Origin: an uncultured Pseudomonadota bacterium
GTDB taxonomy: Bacteria > Pseudomonadota > Gammaproteobacteria > Steroidobacterales > Steroidobacteraceae
Direction of reading: 5' to 3'
DNA: 64,000 bases
Assembly (NCBI GenBank): GCA_903832085.1
Contig: CAIKZZ010000012.1
Location: 1 to 64,000 of the forward strand
Both the position numbers and the translations under genes were made by a program. The notes beneath the pieces were generated by a model. The model saw only the letters and a program-made list of their open reading frames with translations, ran no database searches and was not told the origin of the DNA. Shown in pieces: positions 33,789-42,472 of this stretch. The first letter of the stretch is position 1. Each line of letters begins with the position of its first letter.

Positions 33789-35521
33789 GTGAGGCAAGGG
33801 CCGCCCCTGTCGAGGTGCGTGTGCCGGCGCTCGGTGAGTTTCACGATGTGCCGATTATTGAGATCTTAGTGAACGTTGGGCAGCGTATTGAAGCTGGTGA
33901 GTCACTGGTGATTCTTGAGAGTGATAAGGCGACTTTGGACGTGCCAGCGCCACTTGGTGGGAGCGTTGAGCGTATTGCGGTTGCGGTGGGTGGTCGGGTA
34001 AGCGAGGGCACGCTGTTGCTCACGATGCAGCCAGATCCTGCTGTCGCGGTTGTGGAGGCGCCGCAGATTCCGTTGCGCCAAACGACCCTGAGCCCAACGG
34101 CGCCACAGCCGTCGGCCGATGCGGACTATCAGTTGGTGGTTGTGGGCGGTGGACCTGGGGGTTATACCGCCGCATTTCGTGCGGCGGATCTTGGCTTGAA
34201 GGTGGCACTCATTGAACGGGGGCCCACGCTTGGAGGCGTGTGTCTGAATGTCGGTTGTATTCCGTCCAAGGCATTGCTCCATGCCGCAAAAGTCATAGAC
34301 GATGCAAGCTCCATGGTGGATGCCGGTATTAGTTTTGGTCCGCCAAAGATCAATCTAGGGCGCTTGGCGCAATGGAAGAGCGGCGTGGTCTCACGTCTGA
34401 CCGGTGGGCTCGCACAGTTGGCTAAACGGCGTCGGGTTGATGTGCTGACGGGTGATGCGACTTTTCTATCTTCGCATCGGCTCAAGGTCACTCATGCCAG
34501 TGGCTCGACGGTTGTGGCGTTTGCCCAGTGTATTTTAGCGGTAGGTTCAGATCCGGTGCGTCTAGCAGCTCTTGGTGATGATCCGCGCATCATGGATTCA
34601 ACGGCCGCACTTGAGTTGGCAGATGTTCCGCTGCGCTTGCTGGTGGTGGGCGGCGGCATCATTGGCCTTGAAATGGCATGCGTTTACAGCGCGCTGGGGT
34701 CGCAGGTCACGGTGGTTGAGTTGTCGCCATCCTTGATGCCAGGCTGTGATGCAGATCTGGTGCGCCCGCTAGAGAAGCGCTTAACTAGTCACTATGACGC
34801 CATACACCTAGGCGTCGCTGTAGCAAGTCTGGAGGCGCGTCCATCGGGCTTAACCGTTACGTTTACCGGCAAAAATGCACCTGAGCCCACCGAGTTCGAC
34901 AAAGTGTTAGTTGCAGTTGGACGCCGGCCGAATGGACATCTGCTGAATGCTGAGGCGGTGCAGGTGGAGGTCGATGCGCGCGGATTTATTCCTGTTGATC
35001 GGCAAATGCGTACGAGTATGACGCATATATTCGCGATTGGTGATGTGACGGGGCAGCCGATGTTGGCGCACAAGGCCAGTCACCAAGGCAAGGTGGCAGC
35101 AGAGGTCGCAGCTGGGCTCAAACGAGGTTTTGATGCGCGAGTGATTCCGTCGGTCGCGTATACCGACCCTGAGATCGCATGGGTTGGGCTGACTGAGACG
35201 GAGGCTGCTGCGCAAGGCATAGCGATTGGTAAAGGGGTATTTCCGTGGATGGCATCGGGGCGCTCTCTGGCGCTGAATCGCGAGGAGGGTTTTACCAAGC
35301 TGCTATTCGATCCCATCAGTCATCGCATACTTGGTGCCGGCATTGTTGGCACTAATGCAGGTGATTTGATTGCAGAACTTGTTCTTGCGATCGAGATGGG
35401 TGCGGATGCTACTGATATTTCGTTGACCATACATCCGCATCCAACGTTATCGGAAACCGTTGGGCTAGCTGCCGAAAGCTTTGAGGGCACGCTCACTGAC
35501 TTGTACGTCCCCAAGAAATGA
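33785..35521 (+). CDS. lpdA: Dihydrolipoamide dehydrogenase (E3) with N-terminal lipoyl domain
   Basis: A 578-residue E3. Residues 1-82 are an extra lipoyl domain (VPALGEFHDVPIIEILV, lysine in LESDKATLDVPA). The FAD-binding flavoprotein follows: VVVGGGPGGYTAAFRAADLG, the redox disulfide in GGVCLNVGCIPSKAL, the NAD site VVGGGIIGLEMACVYSALG and the dimer-interface HPHPTLSETVGLAAES with the catalytic His-Glu. The GTG start is coupled to aceF. E3 enzymes with a fused lipoyl domain are known from several proteobacteria and probably make up for the single-lipoyl E2. It reoxidises dihydrolipoamide with NAD+. Confidence 0.95.
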   Translation: MSEARAAPVEVRVPALGEFHDVPIIEILVNVGQRIEAGESLVILESDKATLDVPAPLGGSVERIAVAVGGRVSEGTLLLTMQPDPAVAVVEAPQIPLRQTTLSPTAPQPSADADYQLVVVGGGPGGYTAAFRAADLGLKVALIERGPTLGGVCLNVGCIPSKALLHAAKVIDDASSMVDAGISFGPPKINLGRLAQWKSGVVSRLTGGLAQLAKRRRVDVLTGDATFLSSHRLKVTHASGSTVVAFAQCILAVGSDPVRLAALGDDPRIMDSTAALELADVPLRLLVVGGGIIGLEMACVYSALGSQVTVVELSPSLMPGCDADLVRPLEKRLTSHYDAIHLGVAVASLEARPSGLTVTFTGKNAPEPTEFDKVLVAVGRRPNGHLLNAEAVQVEVDARGFIPVDRQMRTSMTHIFAIGDVTGQPMLAHKASHQGKVAAEVAAGLKRGFDARVIPSVAYTDPEIAWVGLTETEAAAQGIAIGKGVFPWMASGRSLALNREEGFTKLLFDPISHRILGAGIVGTNAGDLIAELVLAIEMGADATDISLTIHPHPTLSETVGLAAESFEGTLTDLYVPKK

Positions 35522-35524
35522 GCA

Positions 35525-36907
35525 TCAGCGTTTTGAGTTGATCGCCTGTGTGGTGATGCGTGGAATACTGAGAGTGATTTTCAGTCCCGGCGCGGCATCA
35601 GACATTTCCAGTGCGGCGTGATGTAAGCGCGCCACCGCAGCGACTAGTGACAACCCTAATCCCGAGCCTGGGAGTCCCGAACTTCCCGGCAATCGTCCAA
35701 AACGCTGCGTTGCGAGCTGCCGTTGTTCAGCGGGTATGCCGGGACCTGCGTCAGCGACAGTCACGATGGCCTCACTGTCGGTGCCAATCAGTTGCACGAT
35801 GATCGGGGCATTCGGCGCATACTTGATGGCATTATCAAGCAAGTTTGCGAATGCCTGAGTGAGTAATTGGCGGTGTCCGCGTACCGTGAGTTGGGGCTCT
35901 ATCGATATGGTCAGTGCGTGTGATTCTGCTGCGGGTTGATAGAACTCGACGATTTCTGCAACGAGCCGACTGAGGTCGACCTCCTCCAATGGAGCAGTAC
36001 CTGATTCGGCAAGGGCAATGCGCAATAGGCCCTGCAGGGTAGTGCCCAGCCGGTCAATTTCCAGCAAGACTGTATCGCAAGCGACCCGCATGGCGGGTTC
36101 GCCAGCGATATGCTGCGCGGCTTGAGCCGCGCCGCGGATGCGATTCAAGTGCCCTCGTAAGTCGTGCGCCGTGCTGTCTAGTACCGTGCGCATAGTGGAT
36201 GTGAGGGATTCGATGCGTGTGAGTAGTTCATTAAAGCGTGATACGAGTCCATCGATCTCGTCGCCACTACCGGTGAGTGGTAGTCGCTCGCTTAGCGTGC
36301 CTTCGGTAATGTGGGCAGCATTGTTGCTGATGGCGCGCGCAGCGCGCGCAATGCGCCGGCCGAGCCACCACCCCGCGAAGAGGCCAAAGAGTAATGCAGC
36401 GCCGACTGCCCAACCAATGCTTCGTAGCATCACCGCCCGAAAGGCTTGACGATCCTGAACATCATGGCCTACCAGCAGTTTAAAGCCGTCGCCTAGGTCA
36501 AGAATTTGAGCGCGGATCTGGCGGGCAGCGGTTTCATCGCCATGAGTGAGCGCGACCTCAAACTCGACCCAACCATCGTGCTGTACAACGAGATCCGGCA
36601 GAATCACGACATTACCTGCGAGAAAGTCACCGCGCGGTCCGCGCAGTTCATAGACTGCGCCACGCACCCAAGGATCCTCGGCACGATCGGCGATAGCAGA
36701 TATAAACGTGTCAGGATCATGGTCATGAAAGTCGGCCTTAAGGCTTTGTGCCTCCAGCATGATCAACTGATCACTTTCGGTCGCAAGCAAGCGTGCGGTT
36801 GCAAGATACACGCCGCTCAAAATAGCTACCATCGTGATGGCTAGAGCGAGTGCTTGCAGAAAAGCGAGTCTAGCGATCGATGAGCGAGCAATGCTGAAAA
36901 TGGCCAC
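35525..36907 (-). CDS. Two-component sensor histidine kinase
   Basis: A 460-residue inner-membrane kinase. Two membrane segments (residues 12-36 and about 165-187) bracket a periplasmic domain of about 125 residues. HAMP follows (GRRIARAARAISNNAAHITEGT). The phosphoacceptor histidine is in LDSTAHDLRGHLNRIRG, and the ATPase shows the N-box LLDNAIKYA, G1 DAGPGIP and G2 GSGLGLSLV. The start is a GTG at 36907, three bases after the response-regulator stop, so both are one operon. The signal is not predictable from sequence. It ends 3 bp from the convergent lpd gene. Confidence 0.93.
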   Translation of the reverse strand: MAIFSIARSSIARLAFLQALALAITMVAILSGVYLATARLLATESDQLIMLEAQSLKADFHDHDPDTFISAIADRAEDPWVRGAVYELRGPRGDFLAGNVVILPDLVVQHDGWVEFEVALTHGDETAARQIRAQILDLGDGFKLLVGHDVQDRQAFRAVMLRSIGWAVGAALLFGLFAGWWLGRRIARAARAISNNAAHITEGTLSERLPLTGSGDEIDGLVSRFNELLTRIESLTSTMRTVLDSTAHDLRGHLNRIRGAAQAAQHIAGEPAMRVACDTVLLEIDRLGTTLQGLLRIALAESGTAPLEEVDLSRLVAEIVEFYQPAAESHALTISIEPQLTVRGHRQLLTQAFANLLDNAIKYAPNAPIIVQLIGTDSEAIVTVADAGPGIPAEQRQLATQRFGRLPGSSGLPGSGLGLSLVAAVARLHHAALEMSDAAPGLKITLSIPRITTQAINSKR

Positions 36908-36910
36908 GGC

Positions 36911-37588
36911 TTAAGGATCTTCGGTCAGCGTATAGCCTGCGCCGCGCACGGTGTGCAGCAGTTGCCGTTCGTGTCCCTTGTCAATCGCTTGTCGTAGGCG
37001 GCTGATGTGTACGTCGATGACGTTGGTTTTTGGATCAAAATGGTAGTCCCAAACGCCCTCAAGAATCATAGATCGCGTTACCACCTGCGCGGTGTGGCGC
37101 ATGAGGAACTCCAGTAGCTGGAACTCACGCGTTGTCAGATCAATCTTTCGGCCGGCACGCATCACTTTACGGGCACGCGTATCCAGCTCCAAGTCAAACA
37201 CGGTGAGTTTTGCAACCGGCCCTACATCGGCGCGGCGGCGCGCAAGAGCGTCTAGACGTGCGACGAGTTCTGCAAGGTGATAGGGCTTGACCAGGTAATC
37301 ATCACCACCCGCCCGTAGGCCTTGAATTCTTTCGTCGACCTCGTCGAGGGCGCTCAAAATCAGAATGGGTAGAGTGCTGCCGGCCGCACGTAGGCGTCTG
37401 ACCACTTCGAGGCCATCAAGTTGCGGCAGCATGCGGTCCAGTATCAGGATGTCATGAGTGCCGGTTGCCGCAGCTTTTAGGCCGCTTTCGCCATCAAAAG
37501 CCTGCTCGACGCTATGGCCAAGCTCGGTCAGGCCTTTAGCCAGGTAATCGCCGGCGCGGCGGTCATCCTCAACGAGCAGTATTTTCAT
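36911..37588 (-). CDS. OmpR-family response regulator
   Basis: A 225-residue regulator. The receiver domain has the acidic pocket VEDD, the phosphorylated Asp in LILDRMLPQLDG, the Thr/Ser switch in LILSALDE and the Lys in YLVKPYHLAEL. The winged-helix output domain contains IDLTTREFQLLEFLMRH and the recognition region NVIDVHISRLRQAID. I chose the ATG at 37588 (MKILLVEDD), preceded by GGAGAGGG, a strong ribosome-binding site. It is the first gene of the pair with the histidine kinase. A repeat resembling an OmpR-type box lies in its upstream region, so autoregulation is plausible. Confidence 0.95.
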   Translation of the reverse strand: MKILLVEDDRRAGDYLAKGLTELGHSVEQAFDGESGLKAAATGTHDILILDRMLPQLDGLEVVRRLRAAGSTLPILILSALDEVDERIQGLRAGGDDYLVKPYHLAELVARLDALARRRADVGPVAKLTVFDLELDTRARKVMRAGRKIDLTTREFQLLEFLMRHTAQVVTRSMILEGVWDYHFDPKTNVIDVHISRLRQAIDKGHERQLLHTVRGAGYTLTEDP

Positions 37589-37644
37589 GTTGCCCTCTCC
37601 AGAACCCAAGGATACGGGAAGTTGTACCCGATTAACCTAGCAAC

Positions 37645-37660
37645 CTTAAGGAGTCTTAAC
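37645..37660. promoter_or_regulatory. Direct-repeat operator candidate (CTTAAG-N4-CTTAAC)
   Basis: Two half-sites, CTTAAG (37645-37650) and CTTAAC (37655-37660), repeat with a 10-bp period between the divergent response-regulator and exported-protein genes. OmpR-family regulators bind such direct repeats spaced by one helical turn; PmrA/PhoP sites also use TTAA half-sites. A further ATTAAC lies at 37631. Confidence 0.4.
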
Positions 37661-37717
37661 GCTCCAAAGGCGCTTGTAGGCTCAAACTCAGGCTACTCTT
37701 CTGTTGTGGATACACAA

Positions 37718-38050
37718 ATGCCGAGCCGCCCCGTTGCCGCTATGAGTTGCCTGCTAGGCTTGCTGCTAGGCATGGTGACAGGCGTCCCTGCGATTGCCTC
37801 CCAGAGCGCAGCCAAGGCCAGTGCTGCCACTCCGAGAGATTGTCAAAGTCTGTTGCATCAATTTGATGTTGCCGTGGCAACCAAGCGCGATCCGGTGAAG
37901 GTCGCGGCAGCCCGCAAGAACCGTGATTTAGCCAGCACCGAATGCCAGCGCGGCAATTACGTCGAGGGCGTACGTGGGCTACGTAAGGCGTTGCACGAGA
38001 TCGGCGTGAAGCCCGTCAAGGTGGTCCAATCCCGTAGCGCGATGCCCTGA
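37718..38050 (+). CDS. Small exported protein of unknown function
   Basis: A 110-residue protein with a clear signal peptide (AAMSCLLGLLLGMVTGVPAIASQ), so it is probably periplasmic. The mature part holds two cysteines about 41 residues apart (RDCQSLL and TECQRGN), which could form a disulfide, and is helical and basic near its end (RGLRKALHEIGVKPVKVVQ). I do not recognise the family. I chose the ATG at 37718, since longer forms overlap the response regulator. It is divergent from the two-component pair with a putative direct-repeat operator between, so it may be a target of that system or a sensor accessory. Confidence 0.6.
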   Translation: MPSRPVAAMSCLLGLLLGMVTGVPAIASQSAAKASAATPRDCQSLLHQFDVAVATKRDPVKVAAARKNRDLASTECQRGNYVEGVRGLRKALHEIGVKPVKVVQSRSAMP

Positions 38051-38068
38051 CCGGCAGCGCTCGTGCGA

Positions 38069-38713
38069 TTAGGCCAAGGGCGGAGGGGTCTTTGGTCGAA
38101 AGCCGCACTCAAGGCGCACAGCGCACCTCCAGCACTCCGGGCGACGCGCCTTGCAGGTGTACCTGCCGAGTAAAATAAGCCAATGATGGGCATGGAGACG
38201 AAATTTGGCTGGCACTGCCTTTAGGAGCGCGTGCTCTACAGCCAGGACGTTGCGGCCAGTGGCCAGCCCCGTGCGGTTGCTGACCCGAAAAATATGTGTG
38301 TCCACGGCGATCGTCGGTTCACCAAAGGCACAGTTCAGCACGACATTGGCTGTTTTGCGACCGACGCCCGGTAGGCTCTCTAGAGCTTCACGCGTTGTTG
38401 GAATGGCACCTTGGTGTAGGGCCAGCAGCTGCTGGCATGTGCTGATAATGTTTTTGGCTTTCGTGTTGTAAAGCCCGATCGTTTTTATGTAGGGCTTTAA
38501 TCCACTCACGCCGAGTGCTAGTAGTGTTTGTGGAGTATTGGCGATTTGAAATAATCGCACCGTCGCGGCATTCACGCTTTTGTCGGTCGCTTGTGCCGAC
38601 AAAATCACTGCAATTAACAGCTCAAATGGTGTCGTCCATAGCAGTTCTGTTTGTGGGTGAGGATCGGCCTTCGCTAGATGCTGAAAGAACGCCATACGCT
38701 TCGCGGGGCTCAC
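38069..38713 (-). CDS. nth: Endonuclease III
   Basis: A bifunctional DNA glycosylase/AP lyase for oxidised pyrimidines. The helix-hairpin-helix has [17 protein letters not shown] with the catalytic Lys near residue 119, and the catalytic Asp is in [12 protein letters not shown]. The [4Fe-4S] loop C-x6-C-x2-C-x5-C appears as [17 protein letters not shown]. The GTG start ([11 protein letters not shown]) aligns with the usual MNKAKR start. It overlaps the stop of the RnfB-like gene by 4 bp, so metG, rnfB-like and nth form an operon. Confidence 0.96.
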   Translation of the reverse strand: MSPAKRMAFFQHLAKADPHPQTELLWTTPFELLIAVILSAQATDKSVNAATVRLFQIANTPQTLLALGVSGLKPYIKTIGLYNTKAKNIISTCQQLLALHQGAIPTTREALESLPGVGRKTANVVLNCAFGEPTIAVDTHIFRVSNRTGLATGRNVLAVEHALLKAVPAKFRLHAHHWLILLGRYTCKARRPECWRCAVRLECGFRPKTPPPLA

Positions 38714-39267
38714 GGCGTGTGATCCTGCGTGGGTGTGCGTGCACGCAGCCGCGCTGCGCGCTCGGCAGCCCGAGCGCTAGAGCGGTTCTGGTGCGCTGTG
38801 TAAAGCACACGATAAGTGTGCGCATTCGCTCGAATTTCGGCTAAGGCCAGCGGTGTGTCCTGAAGGGGCACAAGTGTGATGCAGTCAACGGGGCACGGTG
38901 GCAAGCACAGTTCGCAGCCAGAGCATTGGGAGGCGATCACCGTGTGCAGCTGGCGCCGCGCGCCCACAATGGCATCAACGGGGCAGGCCGGCAGGCACTT
39001 CGCGCAACCAATACAGACACTCTCATCGATGAGGGCTACCCGTGGTGGCCCTTCAGTGCCGTGACTGGGGTTGACAGGTTTTGCTATGCGCCCGAGTAGC
39101 GCTGCAAGCTCTGCGGCGGTAGCGGCGCCGCCAGGCGGACATTGGTCGATGTCTGCCTCGCTGGCAGCCAGTGCCTCAGCATAGGGCTTACAACCACTGT
39201 AGCCGCATCGCGTGCACTGCGTCTGCGGCAGACAGGCGTCAATCTGCTCAGCGAGCGTCGGACCCAT
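38710..39267 (-). CDS. RnfB-like iron-sulfur protein without membrane anchor
   Basis: A 185-residue protein. The N-terminal cluster motif ([18 protein letters not shown], then DQCPPGG) is the one of RnfB/RsxB, and two ferredoxin motifs follow ([14 protein letters not shown] and [14 protein letters not shown]). RnfB of the Rnf/Rsx complex starts with a membrane helix that this protein lacks, and no other rnf genes are in the window. It may be a soluble electron carrier. It lies between metG and nth and overlaps nth; an electron supply for iron-sulfur enzymes is one possible role, but that is speculation. The ATG at 39267 is preferred over a TTG just upstream. Confidence 0.88.
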   Translation of the reverse strand: MGPTLAEQIDACLPQTQCTRCGYSGCKPYAEALAASEADIDQCPPGGAATAAELAALLGRIAKPVNPSHGTEGPPRVALIDESVCIGCAKCLPACPVDAIVGARRQLHTVIASQCSGCELCLPPCPVDCITLVPLQDTPLALAEIRANAHTYRVLYTAHQNRSSARAAERAARLRARTPTQDHTP

Positions 39268-39273
39268 CAAAGC

Positions 39274-41319
39274 TCACTTTACGCGCAGACCGGCGCCCGC
39301 TCCCGCGTCGGGTGTCACAAGAAAAATGCCACCGTTAGCGTCACTTGCCGCGAGGATCATGCCCTCCGAGACACCGAAGCGCATTTTGCGCGGTTTTAGG
39401 TTTGCAACCACGACGACGTGCTTTCCTACAAGGCTGGCAGGTTCATAGCTACTACGGATCCCCGCAAAGATGGTGCGGATGGATCCGTCCAAATCAACGC
39501 TCAGCTTCAACAGTTTGTCCGCCCCTTCAATCAGTTCGGCGCTCACAATGCGCGCCGTCCGCAGATCAATGCGTGTGAAATCCTCAATCGTGATTTCCGG
39601 TGTCGCGACCGGCTGCTCGGTCGGCGCGGTCACAGATGGGGTTTTCTCAGGTGTGCTGGGGGGTGGGGTAGTCACGGGAGTAGCCTTGGGCTGAGTAACG
39701 GGTTGCACTAGAGACGCCACAGCCTGCGCATCGAGGCGTGTCGCGAGAATTTCATAAGGAAGTAGGGCGGTGCCGAGCACAGGGGTGCTGACCTCGTCCC
39801 AATGGCTAAATGGTTTGCCTAGGAACTTACCCGCCTGGGCGGCAATATTAGGCAGCACTGGCTGTAGATACATCATCAGTGCCCGAAACAAGTTCAGGCC
39901 TTGAGTACAGACCGCTAAAACCTCAGCGCTGCGCGCAGGGTCTTTGGCCGCAACCCAGGGTTTATGAGTATCAATATATTGATTTGCGCGATCGGCGAGT
40001 GCGGCAATCTCACGAATTGCCGCACCAAAATCGCGGCTTTCGTACAACGCAGCAATCGCACTGCGTGCTGCTGCAAAGTCAGCATACAGAGCCGGTTCAG
40101 GTAATTCAGTGGCTAGACGTCCACCGCTGCGTGCAATGAAGCCGGCACAGCGACTGGCGATGTTAATCAGTTTGCCAACAACGTCTGAGTTAAACCGGCT
40201 CACAAAATCATCGAGCGATAGATCAATATCGTCGATGCCGTCATTCAGTTTAGCGGCAAAATAATAACGTAGCGCTTCTGGAGGCAGGCGGTCGAGGTAG
40301 TCACGGCCATTGATGAACGTGCCTCTGGACTTCGACATTTTTTGACCATTGACCGTCAAAAACCCATGCGCGTGGACCGCGGTGGGTCGCCGAAAACCGG
40401 ACCCCTCAAGCACTGCGGGCCAGAATAGGGTGTGAAAGTACAAAATATCTTTGCCGATAAAATGGTAGAGCTCCGCAGTGCTTTCAGGGCCCCACCAAGC
40501 ATCCCAGTCCAATTTTTTCTCATTAGCCAACGCAAGGCTTGCGGCCATATAGCCCACCGGTGCATCGAGCCACACGTAAAAAAACTTGCCTGGGTTATCG
40601 GGAATCTCAAAGCCAAAGTAAGGAGCGTCACGTGAGATATCCCAATCACGGAGCCCAGCATCGAACCATTCGTCGAGTTTATTAGCGACACTCTTGTCCA
40701 GAGCGCCCGAGCGTGTCCACTCACGTAGCATGGGCTCGAATGCCGCGAGGCGGAAAAATAAGTGCTCTGACTCGCGCTCGATGGGTCGTGTGCCACTCAC
40801 TACGGATACGGGGTCTATGAGGTCAGCTGGCGCATAGGTGGCTCCGCAGGATTCACAGCTGTCGCCATACTGATCTTTTGCACTGCAGCGCGGGCAGGTA
40901 CCCTTTACATAGCGATCCGGCAGGAACATGCCGGCCTCAGCGTCGAATGCTTGGCGGATGGTGCGGCGATGAATGTAACCACCGCGATCCAGCGCTTTAA
41001 AAAGGCGGGCTGTGAGCTCACGATTTTCTTCGCTGTTCGTTGAGTGAAAATAGTCGTGATGTATTAGAAAGTCCCGATAGGTTGCACGATGCTCGGCACC
41101 GACAGTGGCGATCAGTTCTTCGGGTGTGATGCCCTCAGCTTGCGCCTTGAGCATGATTGGCGTGCCGTGGGTGTCATCGGCGCACACATAAATGCAGTCG
41201 TGACCGCAGAGTCTTTGGAATCGTACCCAGATATCGGTCTGCACAGCCTCTAGCATATGGCCAATATGTAATGGGCCATTGGCGTAGGGCAGGGCACTGG
41301 TGACTAGAATGCGGCGCAT
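39274..41319 (-). CDS. metG: Methionyl-tRNA synthetase
   Basis: A 681-residue class I synthetase. The HIGH-type site is in LPYANGPLHIGHMLEA near residue 21, and KMSKS is in VNGQKMSKSRGTF near 330. Zinc-binding cysteine pairs appear in TCPRCSAKDQYGDSCESC. After the anticodon-binding helical domain, a proline/threonine-rich linker (PVTTPPPSTPEKTP) joins an EMAP/Trbp-like tRNA-binding domain (IDLRTARIVSAELIEGADKL), as in the dimeric E. coli enzyme. It is the first gene of a minus-strand run leading to the RnfB-like gene and nth. Confidence 0.97.
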   Translation of the reverse strand: MRRILVTSALPYANGPLHIGHMLEAVQTDIWVRFQRLCGHDCIYVCADDTHGTPIMLKAQAEGITPEELIATVGAEHRATYRDFLIHHDYFHSTNSEENRELTARLFKALDRGGYIHRRTIRQAFDAEAGMFLPDRYVKGTCPRCSAKDQYGDSCESCGATYAPADLIDPVSVVSGTRPIERESEHLFFRLAAFEPMLREWTRSGALDKSVANKLDEWFDAGLRDWDISRDAPYFGFEIPDNPGKFFYVWLDAPVGYMAASLALANEKKLDWDAWWGPESTAELYHFIGKDILYFHTLFWPAVLEGSGFRRPTAVHAHGFLTVNGQKMSKSRGTFINGRDYLDRLPPEALRYYFAAKLNDGIDDIDLSLDDFVSRFNSDVVGKLINIASRCAGFIARSGGRLATELPEPALYADFAAARSAIAALYESRDFGAAIREIAALADRANQYIDTHKPWVAAKDPARSAEVLAVCTQGLNLFRALMMYLQPVLPNIAAQAGKFLGKPFSHWDEVSTPVLGTALLPYEILATRLDAQAVASLVQPVTQPKATPVTTPPPSTPEKTPSVTAPTEQPVATPEITIEDFTRIDLRTARIVSAELIEGADKLLKLSVDLDGSIRTIFAGIRSSYEPASLVGKHVVVVANLKPRKMRFGVSEGMILAASDANGGIFLVTPDAGAGAGLRVK

Positions 41320-41386
41320 GGAGGGTAGTTTAACTGGCGCCGGTCGGGAAGTCTGCGGTTAACTGGTTTGAAAGAATCGCGCGGTG

Positions 41387-42451
41387 CTATTTGGAGTTCC
41401 TGTATTGCTCGAACCGCTGCTTATTAATGGCTTTACGGTAGGCGTTTTCACCCGTGATAGTGCGGCTGTCCAGAAGTTGCTGAATTGCCATATCCATTGT
41501 CCGCATGCCTTGAGCGGTACCGCTTTGCATGCTGGTTTCGAGCTGGTCTACTTTGCCCTGCCGGATGAGGTTGGCAACCGCGGGTGTGTTGAGCATGATT
41601 TCTAGAGCCGCCACGCGGCCAGACTTTCCGGCACGTGGAATCAGCTGCTGCGAAACGACACCTCGCAGGCTGGTTGAGAGCATGGTTCTGACATGCGACT
41701 GCTTGTCCGCCGGGAATGCATTTACGATACGGTCGACGGTCGCGGTCGCACCATTTGTGTGTAGCGTTCCCATCACCAAGATGCCAGTCTCTGCGGCGCT
41801 TACTGCGACACTGATGGTCTCAAGGTCGCGCATTTCACCGACCAAAATAACGTCTGGATCCTCGCGCAGGGCGGAGTGCACGGCAGCCGCGAAACTCGGT
41901 GCATGAGTGCCAACCTCTCGTTGGCTGATCAGGCACTTCTTACGCTGATGCGTAAATTCGATCGGATCCTCAATCGTCAAGATATGGCCACTGATGCTGC
42001 TGTTAATTTCGTCGATCATGGCAGCGAGCGTTGTTGATTTGCCCGAGCCAGTTTTGCCTGTGACAAGAATAAGGCCATTGGGTGCTTTGCAGAGTGTGCG
42101 CACAGAATCTGGCATACCAAGATCGTCTAACGTCAGTGTTTTAGACGGAATGACACGGCAAACTGCCCCTAAGCCATTTAAGTGCCGCAAAACATTTACA
42201 CGAAAACGTGCAACGTCAGGTATTGAATGCGCAAAGTCGCAGCCGAGTTTTTCTTCGAGCCGGGTGAGCGCTCGTGGTGGCATGATCTGTTCAAGCGCCT
42301 CCCGAACAAAATTTGCCTGTAATGGTTCGGGTCGCAGTGGCTGCAGTTCCCCATGTAGGCGTAGTCGAGGAGGGTCGCCCGCTAAAAAATGCAGATCCGA
42401 GCCGTTTTTTTGCAGCACCTCAATCAGAAATTCATCAATTTTGTTGGCCAT
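41387..42451 (-). CDS. PilT-family pilus retraction ATPase (second copy)
   Basis: A 354-residue hexameric ATPase of the PilT/PilU group. Walker A is LVTGKTGSGKSTTLAAMID near residue 132. The Asp box is in LTIEDPIEFTHQRKKC, Walker B in ALREDPDVILVGEMRD and the His box in MGTLHTNGATATVDRIVNAFP. SLRGVVSQQLIPR is conserved. PilT enzymes depolymerise type IV pili from the inner-membrane side. It is 21 bp downstream of another PilT-family gene and on the same strand, so they form a pair as pilT and pilU do elsewhere. Which is which cannot be assigned by eye. Confidence 0.9.
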   Translation of the reverse strand: MANKIDEFLIEVLQKNGSDLHFLAGDPPRLRLHGELQPLRPEPLQANFVREALEQIMPPRALTRLEEKLGCDFAHSIPDVARFRVNVLRHLNGLGAVCRVIPSKTLTLDDLGMPDSVRTLCKAPNGLILVTGKTGSGKSTTLAAMIDEINSSISGHILTIEDPIEFTHQRKKCLISQREVGTHAPSFAAAVHSALREDPDVILVGEMRDLETISVAVSAAETGILVMGTLHTNGATATVDRIVNAFPADKQSHVRTMLSTSLRGVVSQQLIPRAGKSGRVAALEIMLNTPAVANLIRQGKVDQLETSMQSGTAQGMRTMDMAIQQLLDSRTITGENAYRKAINKQRFEQYRNSK

Positions 42452-42472
42452 GACGTGCTCAGTCCGCTGTTT

